Position numbers and translations under genes: made by a program
Shown: one piece after another, positions 22,309-31,219 of the stretch
Numbering within the stretch: position 1 is the stretch's first letter
How the letters are laid out: the number at the start of each line of letters is the position of its first letter
The notes under the pieces: model-generated
Told to the model about the DNA's origin: nothing
The model's input: only the letters and a program-made list of their open reading frames with translations
Databases searched by the model: none
Assembly: GCF_947507565.1 (NCBI RefSeq)
Contig: NC_089175.1
Location: 7,243,733 to 7,307,732, forward strand
Reading direction: 5' to 3'
Origin: Oscarella lobularis
Lineage: Eukaryota > Porifera > Homoscleromorpha > Homosclerophorida > Oscarellidae
Length of the DNA stretch: 64,000 nt

Positions 22309-23402
22309 ATGTCTGCCTCAAAAACAAAGAAGGTATGTCACCTCTAGCTCTATTCGACCGAGATCGATTAGTTAGCGGCCGATGAAGACCTCGTTCGAAA
22401 AGAACTTATTAGAAGTGGCATTTACTGGTAGGAATAAGCGATCGAAACACATCAGCTAATCGGATAGCTGTTGGACGTTCGAAATGGAACAGTAGTCTAG
22501 ACGGAAAAGCTAGACTACAGACAGATACGAATTAGCAAGAAATTCCCGTACACAGCCACTCCATACGTCATCACGCGTCATCGCGGATGCTAAGTCCCGG
22601 ATAGTGACATTCAGGGATCTTGAGGCTTCAGGACGTTTGGGTTAGAGTAGGCAAACATAGTTCATGACGGGCTTGGTTTACATGATATCACGCTATAGAT
22701 ATAAAATCAAATCAATGAAATAGAAAGCTTACTCTCTGTATTACAATCGATCTCTAAAACACTTTGCACAATCGATCTCTAAAACACTTTGCACTTAATT
22801 AAATAGTTAATGTTGAGAAAAATATCAGAAAGCAAGGTTTAAAAACGTTTTATCTCACTTTTAGGAACCAGAAGTAGACGGAAAAAGTGACGAAACGGTA
22901 ACAATATATTTCTCCTTGGAATTTTTTATATTGCTTTTTTCAACTCGTATATTAAACACTGTAGTCGGGAATCATCCAAAATATGGAAGATATGAAAATA
23001 TCCAAAATTGAAGTTGATGAAAGGCGATACCTGATTGTCAACCAGTATTATTCCGGGCGACTTGAGGAGAAAAGAGGCTCTGCAGCCTCTGCATATGCCG
23101 ACATCAAAAAGGCTCTTGCAAGCGTGAAAGATTCGATAGATGTTGACGGCGAAATCGTTGAATACCGTACTAGTGCCATTGACGTTGAAGACCCAAAAAA
23201 AGCTCCAGAAAGAGCCCATTTGGAGAAGCACACGACGTTTGAAATAACGTTCACGGCGAAACCAAAGGTGACCATCAAAAGCCTAATGAAAAGAATTGTT
23301 GCTAAGAAGCTCCCGTGGCTTACGCGAGAGTGCGTCGGGGTCTTTTGCGCTTACAAAATCACCTGCGATGCCGTGCGTCTTGCAAACGACATTTTTCAAT
23401 AG
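22309..23402 (+). CDS. Small gene of unknown function (about 158 aa)
   Basis: Three-exon model with all phases zero: MSASKTKK (22309-22332), EPEVDGKSDET (after TTTTAG, near 22865), and a last exon from about 22970 to 23402 starting SGIIQNMEDMKIS. Residues after 45 look like one compact alpha/beta domain (RYLIVNQYYSGRLEEKRG; HTTFEITFTAKPKVTI; LANDIFQ at the end). No signal peptide or membrane segment. I do not recognise the family. The continuous last exon with a typical amino-acid mix and clean splice signals support a real gene. Confidence 0.55.
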
Positions 23403-23599
23403 CAGGACTAACCCGTGGATGCAGAATAATTCTTACAGTCGTGTTTGGTGAATCTGTTTTTTGTTAATTAAACCCGTTGTTGCAAATCGTATTGTCTGTG
23501 ATGAGTTTGGCGCTCAGCTAATAAATGTCGTTGGAAGCTAGCATGCAGAGAGTCAACGCTTTTAGACGATTAAATAATTTTAAGTGCCTGCTTGAGGGA

Positions 23600-23990
23600 A
23601 GTATAGGGCAGAATATCTTGAAAAAGGACATGAAGTAGCTATTCCATTCTACGGGATCTCGTTGAAATTCTGATGAGAAAAAATTATGAAAATGATGAGA
23701 ATTTCGAAATCTGGGCGTACGTAGACTTAAATTGCAGTTCGGACGATTGAAAAAGTAAAAAACTCACCGTTTTTGATTTATACACAGAGACTTTTTTCCA
23801 GAAAAATCGTTTCGCTGGGCATTTCGGGCATTTCGGGCCAAATGCACAAGAAGATCAAAACAGCATCTTCAGAAAACCATCAGAACAAACGATAAAGGCT
23901 CGTAAGAGCGCATATTACCTTCTAGCGGCGCGGAACGGCCGAAACGCGAAAAAATGCGGCGCAAAGCGCGCGCTACGAAACAAAACTGCA
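23600..23990 (-). other. Conserved 3' flank module, orphan copy
   Basis: Keeps the GAATTTCGAAATCTG and ACTCACCGTTTT blocks and the antisense donor TTACCTTCTAGCGG without a Kelch exon in front. It implies that a CARD-Kelch unit was lost here or that the antisense part moved alone. Confidence 0.4.
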
Positions 23991-23999
23991 CCAGTCCGA

Positions 24000-24355
24000 C
24001 GATGAACGCGAAAACGTCTCTAAAGAGCTCGCTGAAACGTGTGATTGGCTTTGACAAGAAGTCGTTGAAGCGACTACAAAGGTGAGGCCCCTCGTGAGGA
24101 TATCGGCCTTCTTACGCGTTTTTTTAGGAGTACGAGGAGAAATTGAATACTCTGAAAGCGCTATGTCGACCCGTGTTTGTTCGCGCGAACGAACGAAGCG
24201 TTTTACCGCAGGCGATCCCCGATTTGAAGAAATCTCTCAATCTATCGACTGCCTTTCATCGCCAGGCGAGCAATTTGAGCGAATACGAAAAGATCTACAC
24301 AGACGTCGAGCTTACGAAGCTCATCGAAGTGATAAACGAGACGAAAGTGAGGAAC
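24000..24355 (+). pseudogene. HYOU1 exon fragment 2
   Basis: Two neighbouring HYOU1 exons with the intron between them. The first is the ERENVSKELAETCDWL part (matching 20237-20312), with a stop after DWL. The second is an almost perfect [20 protein letters not shown] exon through [10 protein letters not shown]. It lies directly upstream of CARD-Kelch copy 4. Confidence 0.8.
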
Positions 24356-24374
24356 GCGCCATATTTGCATTTCG

Positions 24375-24604
24375 TCTACCTAGACCTAAGCATGTAGCGA
24401 AGGAGACTTCTCGCGTCGATGCAGGCGTTTGCCTACCTTCTCTCATCAATTCTGATAGGTAGAAGAAGACGTGCACTCACGGCTGATGCTCATTTTCGCC
24501 GTCTTTTGCTGAGAGGCTACGTTCGTCACGTGACGATTGGCGAGTCCCCGAAACATTTTGTTGACGACGATCTCGCTCTGTTTCTTACTCCTTCTCTATT
24601 CGAA
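24375..24604 (+). promoter_or_regulatory. Promoter region of CARD-Kelch copy 4
   Basis: Contains CACGTGACGATTGG (E-box plus inverted CCAAT) and a GAGTCCCC box. Related sequences remain at 21745-21985 and 41105-41320. Confidence 0.4.
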
Positions 24605-25951
24605 ATGGATGAAAGATGGAACACGCACGTTCGCCCCATTATCCGCGTTCTGGTCGAGATTCTTTTGCCCCTCGCTCTCATTGATGGCCTTTACGCCGCT
24701 TATCTCATCACTCGCGAAGAGTATGAGAAGATCAAAACGTACGACAATGCGGAAGGATCGCGACAGCTTCTCGTTACGATCTTACCACGAAAAGGACCCG
24801 ATTCGTTCGACCGATGTTTGAGCGTTTTAGAGGTGACCGAAGGACAGGAACACGTTGCCGAATTAATAAGAGAAGAAGGAGTAAAGTGTGAACAAGAACG
24901 TGCGGTTCGAAAGAACAGAGAAAAAGAAAGGATCAGAGAATTGGAAAGGAAATTGAAAAAAGCGAATGAAGAGAAGGAAGAGACGAAAAACGAATTGAAG
25001 TTAGAAAAGAACGAAAGAGCCAAAGACAAAGAAGAATTGAATAAAGAGAAAGTGACGAACATCGGTCTTAGAACTAAGGTGAGGGCGTGTCTAAAAAGTA
25101 ATCCTATTTAGGGTTTTGTAATGGAAAACATTTAGTTTTCAATGGGAAGTCCCAGTCTCAGATGGGAGACAAACATACCAAACATGCCCATTGATTGTTT
25201 GCCTAGTGGACGTGTGGCTGAAATCAATGGAATGATACATGTTGGTTGGTTGGATAGAATGTTGCAGTTTAAGAAGGGAGCGTGGGAGGGAGAGAAGCAT
25301 CATCCGCCGGGGATTAACTGGATAAAGAGTGTCTTTGAATGTGAAGGGAAAGGATATGTCATGGATATCAATGACAGTAATCGATGTTGGAGTATTTATG
25401 AATGGAAAAGTGAAACGAGAAATTGGGAATTATTAACTAAAATACCATATAAATGTCAACTCAGAGGGAGATCAGCCATTGGACACAATGGGAACATTTA
25501 TCTTGTGGGAGGGGAAGGGAGTGATCGAGTTGATTGTTTTGATATTAATAAGGGAGAATGGGAACCAATAAAGAAAATGAAAAATAAACGGCGTTGGAGT
25601 TCATTGGCTGTGATTGATGATAAAATGATTGTTGGAGGAGGGTTGCGGGAGGGGAATTCAGTTGAATGTTTCTCAATGGAGGAACAGGAGTGGATTGATG
25701 TCAAACCAACAACAAAGAAATGGTGTCAATTGTCATCATGGAATGGGAAACTCGTCGCAACAGGAGGATGGGGAAGGAGCAATTGTGTTGAAATGTATGA
25801 TAGATTGTCTGGGGATTGGCTTCCATTGCCATCAATGAATCAGGGACGACACAACCATGGTGCATGTACAACAAAAGACAATCAATTAATTGTAGTGGGG
25901 GGAGCATGGGGTGCAGAGAACTCAGTTGAATGTTTAAAAATGCAAATGTAA
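24605..25951 (+). CDS. CARD-coiled coil-Kelch protein, copy 4 (intact)
   Basis: Two exons, 24605-25078 and 25136-25951, about 430 aa, open throughout. The CARD is residues 1-90 (MDERWNTHVRPII, LIDGLYAAYLI, ILPRKGPDSFDRCLSVL). The coiled coil is the longest of the family (about residues 95-158, nearly all K/E/R/L) and again ends VTNIGLRTK. The Kelch exon begins FSMGSPSLRWE and ends ECLKMQM, two residues longer than its relatives. As in copy 2 the CARD-coil intron is absent. The role as cytosolic sensor-adaptor is inferred from domains. Confidence 0.82.
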
Positions 25952-25959
25952 TTTTGGGT

Positions 25960-26470
25960 CCAAATAAAAATTCGTGTTTTTTTGTCGATTGCTCACCGTT
26001 CAGTGAGACGAAAATTTCCGCGACGCTTCAAATGAATTTCACGGGCTCTTTCCACAGTTTCGGATAAAACGCCGGTAAAATGAAAAAACGAAAATTTCCC
26101 GGACGGCGAAAAATTCGAATTCTGAGGAAAGGAGAACCTTATGCCCATTCGCATGCTTAACATAATCAAATTCTTACCGTTGCATGCTGTCTTTTCGACG
26201 TGAAACTCTTTCAGAAAGGCGGAATGGAACTTTCACATTTTGCTGCAATCAATTCGAGCCAATTAGACGGGCCGATGCCGAGAGCAGCTTCAAAAACCCT
26301 TATACAATACTCACAAGGCTTACAAGAGCGTCTTTTACCTTCTATTGGTTCGCAAAAGCTAAACAGCTGAATCGCGAAAAAATGTCCAGCGGGGAGATAG
26401 CGCGCTCCACGAAGAAGCGGAGAAGGGATGCAAAAGAGCCAGCAACCGTCGAACCAACCCCAGAATGAAG
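25960..26470 (-). other. Conserved 3' flank module 4
   Basis: Diverged copy of the shared flank. An antisense exon-like frame reads LSETVERAREIHLKRRGNF before a GTGAGC donor at about 25998-25993. A second exon-like piece near 26290-26195 starts after TGAAG. The antisense gene is unrecognised. Confidence 0.35.
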
Positions 26471-27370
26471 AGGACGCAGGATGTTTAGGCAGATTCAAGT
26501 AGCTTTAGTTATGGTAACTGAACTCACCCCTATACACGTGGTAATGACTACGTTTGGTCTTTTGGTTGTTTAGGTGGAGCTATACTGTCTTGGGGTAAGT
26601 CTAATGTTGCCTGCTTCCCACGTGGTTTCCTGCTCATCCTTTGACCCTGTGGTGCAGACAGGCACTAATCATACCCATCGTTTTATTTATATTTTTTAGG
26701 TTTATTTTCCTATTATTGCTATGGAGTCAGATTGAGTGGAGAAGTAGACAACCTAGTCAAGCGGCTAAGAGAGGAGCTTAACGTTGAGCTATATGACTCC
26801 AAGACTGGCCCTCGTAGAGAAATAACGTCGTCCCTGTTGACATTTACACGCCATACAGCTGACAAATAAAATAGGACATTGAATAGGGAGAAGACATATC
26901 TATCATACTTCTGGTAGAGTTTTTGATTTTTTAGCTTTTTTTAATACATACAGTAGTAGCAAGTAGAGGCAGAAAACCGTGGCTGAGTGTCTCACTCCCA
27001 TTCAGGCGGACAGTCAACTTACTACAGAAATTAGTATAGGACCTGTGACATTTCCCCTGAGAAATAATCAATAATGTGACATAGGATTTTTCTCAGATAA
27101 CAATGGCATATCTGACTAAATATAATCAATGCCATTTTGGCTGACGTCTGCGTAAGATGGCATTGATGGAATGAAGATGCAAGTGAGGAAATATCTGATA
27201 CATGTATAGGAACTTGATCTCAATTTCTTAGGGCACTAATTGATCCCAATTGTGGGGGATGCAGCCTTTGTTGTCTAGGCTATGCACTACAGTATATCAA
27301 ATAAATCACTCACACTGTTTTCAATTCAGTTTGCATCATGTCCACGACACCTCTTTATGCAGGGTCTACA
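26471..27370. other. Intergenic, nothing recognised
   Basis: No domain-bearing frame and no paralogous sequence elsewhere in the window that I can see. Confidence 0.4.
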
Positions 27371-27379
27371 CAACATTCT

Positions 27380-27883
27380 CTAAAAGAAACCAGAATTTGA
27401 ATATGTGACGAGAGAAAATGGCAATAGAAATAATTTACTTGAGTTCGTGATTGAGAGTCGGCGGTCAAACTGAAGTAAAAATGTTATTAAATAATTATTC
27501 GTATTTACGATTACCAGTGGAGAGAACGTTTTAAAAATTGTCAAGAAAACACATCTTTTATCAAATGTTGCTTGAATGGCCCTGGGATTGAAAGCGGAAG
27601 AGCTCATCTGGCAAAGGAGCTCGTGCACATGTGACCTAGCCTGCAACAAAATAATATTAGAATCTTAATTTATTACATCAAACGAATGCTCTCTACTTTG
27701 TCTTTGTTTTCTTGTCGATGAATAGCACTCATCTACCATATAGTTGACGTTTGCTGAATAATAAAACATACATATAATGTTGATGTCAATTTTTACAAAG
27801 GTGAAATCAGATGGAGAACATGAACATTTTTGACATTGATTAAAAATCGGGTCGACCAATCTAAGACTCAAATTAAATAACAA
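27380..27883 (-). CDS. Possible exons of an unknown - strand gene
   Basis: Splice-like segments on the - strand. One, reading NVNYMVDECYSSTRKQRQ, ends at a GT. A second, after TTGCAG, starts ARSHVHELLCQMSSSAFN and runs to a donor GTAATC. A third follows TTCAG with FDRRLSITNSSK. Product not recognised, and ends unknown; it may be spurious. Confidence 0.25.
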
Positions 27884-28000
27884 AAAAGATTTCGTTAGGA
27901 TTGACCTTACAAAACAATGAAATTGACATCTAAAGACTTGTTATCTTATTGTTTCCTACACGAAAGGTTCCCAAAGCTCTTCTCGCATACAAAACAAAAG

Positions 28001-28163
28001 TTGATGACGTCAAGTGACCTTTGTACAAATATTAATCTCGTGCGAGTCGTGCCCCCTCGAAAGGGGACTCCCCCCGAACAAACTCCCACTCTTAGTGTTA
28101 GTGCGCATCTCACCATTGTTCCGTGTTCCCCTCGCCGCAAAAGAGAGAAGAGAAGAGTCTACG
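28001..28163 (+). promoter_or_regulatory. Promoter region of CARD-Kelch copy 5, with CRE and kappaB-like site
   Basis: TGACGTCA at 28005-28012. GGGGACTCCCC at 28063-28073 is a palindromic match to the NF-kappaB consensus GGGRNNYYCC. The other copies keep only the GAGTCCCC half. The site sits about 90 bp before the start codon. Confidence 0.5.
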
Positions 28164-29472
28164 ATGGATAAACGATGGAGAAATCGCGTCCACGACAATC
28201 TTCCGTCGATCGTCGAAGTGTTCGATCCCATGTCCGTTCTAGATCGTCTTCTCGCCGAGAGACTCGTCTCTCGAGAGCAATACGCAATGCTGCGCGATCC
28301 GTCCAAGACGAACGAAGACAAATCGCGCATGCTCCTTGTCGACATTTTGCCGCGAAAAGGTGAGACGGCTTTCGACGAGTTTGTCGACGTTCTACGAGGA
28401 ACGGAACGACAAGAGCATATTGTTCGGCAGTTATTGGAGCCTCGAAAGAGAAGTACTATTCGCGAATGTGCTTGGATGGGATTTGACCCGGATTCTATGT
28501 AGAGAATGAAATTGATCGACTTGTGAATGATAAAATGAAGAAATTGAAAGGAGATCTCGCTCGCGCCGAAATGACTGTTGTCGGATTGAGAAATAAGGTT
28601 GTTGAATTAGGTTGATAGAAATGTGATTAGGAGTTACATATACTTAGATTGGTCCTTCGATGCGAAGTCCAAGTCTCAAATGGGAAACAGACATACCAAA
28701 CATGCCCATTCGTTATTGTGAGTCATATGGACGTGTGGCTGAAATCAATGGAATGCTACATGTTGGTTGGAATGATAGAATGTTTCAGTTTAAGAAGGGA
28801 GCGTGGGAGGGAGAGAAGCATCATCTACCGAAAATTCAATGCATATGGAGGGTCTTTGAATGTGAAGGGAAAGGATATGTCATAGATGTGAATGAGGAGT
28901 ATCAATTTTCGAATATTTATGAATGGAAAAGTGAAACGAGAGATTTGGAATTATTAACTAAAATACCAGATGAATATCAACTCCAATTCAGATCAGCAAT
29001 TGGACACAATGGGAACATTTATCTTGTGGGAGGAATAGGGAGTGATCGAGTTGATTGTTTTGATATTAATAAGGGAGAATGGGAACCAATAAAAAAAATG
29101 AAGAATCGACGGGCAGACTGTTCATTGGCTGTGATTGATGATAAAATGTTTGTTGGAGGAGACGGAGAGACGGGGAATTCAGTTGAATGTTTCTCAATGG
29201 AGGAACAAGGATGGATTGATATCAAACCAACTACAAAGGAATTCTGTCAATTGTCATCTTGGAATGGGAAACTCGTCGCAATAGGAGGATATGATAGGAG
29301 ATATAGCAATTGTGTTGAAATGTATGATGAATTGTCTGGGGATTGGCTTCCATTGCCATCAATGAATAAAGGACGATACAAGCATGGTGCATGTGAAACA
29401 AAAGACCATCAATTAATTGTAGTGGGAGGAGATTGGGGTGCAAAGAAATCAGTTGAATGTTTGAAAATGTAA
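28164..29472 (+). CDS. CARD-coiled coil-Kelch protein, copy 5 (intact)
   Basis: Exons 28164-28452 (CARD, phase 1), 28503-28597 (short coil), 28648-29472 (Kelch), about 400 aa, open throughout. The CARD is the most diverged of the five (MDKRWRNRVHDNLPSIVEVF, VLDRLLAERLVSREQY, ILPRKGETAFDEFVDVL) and is strikingly canonical. The coil is only about 32 residues and ends TVVGLRNK. The Kelch exon matches the other copies except in the loop patches. The intron of 50 bp between CARD and coil is at the same phase as in copies 1 and 3, so the three-exon form is probably ancestral. Confidence 0.82.
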
Positions 29473-29479
29473 ATGTGTT

Positions 29480-29900
29480 TTTTGGTCCCGATAAAAATTT
29501 GTAATTTTGTGTCGATTGCTCACCGTTCAGTTTTCCTTTTCATTATTAACAATAAAAATGAGACGAAAATTCCAACGAAGCTTCTGATGAATTTCTCATG
29601 TTCTTTTCACATAAATTCGCCGGTGAAAAATTGGAATTCTGAGCATAGGTCTGGATGCTTGAAACAATCGAATTCTTACTGTTGCTGTCTTTCCAACATG
29701 AATCGCTTTCATAAAAAACGATAATACTTCATTGAAGCCGTCTTTTCCCATTCTGTTATCGTGCAGATGCAGACATAAGCTTCAGAAACCTTCTAGCGGT
29801 CCGCAACAGCTCCACAGCTGAATCGCTGAATGTCCCGCGTTGGGGAAAGCGCGCGCTACGAAGAAGTCAAGAAAGTGCGGAGAAAGTTAGAAAACCGGCA
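29480..29900 (-). other. Conserved 3' flank module 5
   Basis: Shorter, diverged copy of the shared flank, still with CTCACCGTTCAG and CCTTCTAGCGGTCCG blocks in order. Confidence 0.35.
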
Positions 29901-29989
29901 AAAGTTGAAGCAGCTGACAAATAAAGATGATGCGCGATGTTGCAGCAGATTCAGATTGCGCTCGAGCGGATAGTGAGCTATGGAGAAAC

Positions 29990-30360
29990 CGAAGAACTCG
30001 ACCAAGTCAAATTGTTCGGTTCTACGCGAAACAATTGGGAATTAGTTGAAAGCGCTAGACAAAACGTCCGATTGTCTCTTCCAGGACGGGATAGTCGCGA
30101 CACGGAAGGTGAGGCCCCTCGCTGGGATCCGTTCAAAAAAAAGCGCTAAAGCGATTTTCTAGTTATCGAATTACAGTGAATTTTTTGGTTTAATGCTACG
30201 TTTTTATATTCATTAGGCTATTCTTCTGCTTTACTTGACATGATCTAGTTTTCTGAATTTTTGTATAAATAGCAATTTTCTGTGGTTGAGACTGCAATGT
30301 CAAAGCACGGTGGAAGTGGAATGAATCTAAGGGAATTCAACGCGATGACGATCAGCCGCA
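29990..30360 (+). pseudogene. HYOU1 exon fragments 3, out of order
   Basis: A piece ending in GTGAGGCCCCTCGCTGGGATCC (about 30050-30130) matches the HYOU1 exon end and donor at 20270-20335. A second piece (30284-30345, GGTTGAGACTGCAATGTCAAAGCACGG type) matches the upstream HYOU1 exon at 18978-19035. The order is reversed relative to the gene, so a rearrangement followed duplication. Non-functional. Confidence 0.6.
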
Positions 30361-31219
30361 GCTGTAAGCGATACGAGAAAAAGGAATTCTTTTATTTCAT
30401 CGAATTTCTATATAGACATGTCTTGAAAACCGATTTGAGTTGAACGAATCTCTTTCTCAGAAAGCATATAGAAACCTATTTTGACTCCTGTTTAATTAAG
30501 GTTAGCGCGGATCAGAGTAGAGTATCAATGTTTTCATTGACGTGTGCCTATAGAATCATTTTATCGATCTTCTGAGAGCATGAAGCCGAAGCGATTCTTT
30601 CTCTACGGCGAATTCGTCAGACTTTTTCTTGCTGGGAATTAATTATTAACTGTGTGGGCGTGGTTATGAATACCAGTTTATGATTAGAATTAATTTTTTT
30701 CTTTTATTGATTGGAGTTTTAGAAAATTATTGCACGTTCTTTCTGGCGCTGAGTGACACCTTTCACGTGACGTCATTCCTGCCTTTCAAAAGTAGTCACA
30801 CAATGAATCAATAGTAGTAATATTTTAGATTCTGTACTTTCGCATTATAGGAATTTCCGTAATTGAAGTGTTCAGGGGATGGTCACGTGGACGTAGTCGA
30901 CTCACGAGAGAAAGAAGAAATATCTGACGTTCTTTTCGTAGGCATATATATATATAACTTGTATTAGTCATCTGTGTGTTTAGCCTGACTCAATTAGAGG
31001 GGAAGCGATTGGCGTCTGCTGGTCATACCCTTACCGTCCTTCCGACTCGCGGTCACGCGTAAGTCCGCTCTCCTGATTATACAATTTTCATTTCTATAGT
31101 TCGTCCCTAGTGAGCTATAGCCCCGCTCTTCTCAACCGATTGAGAAGGAGAAACAGAAGTCCAAGTGAACTTGACTATACCGCGTGACGCGTTCAACATT
31201 TCACGTGCGAGTCCAAGTC
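30361..31219. other. Intergenic, 5' flank of receptor kinase 1
   Basis: No gene. GATTGGCGTCTGCTGGTCA at about 31008-31026 echoes the kinase exon 33298-33316 (GATTGGCATCTGCTGGTCA) and may be a small duplicated kinase relic. A TATA-rich run is at about 30944-30957. Confidence 0.35.
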
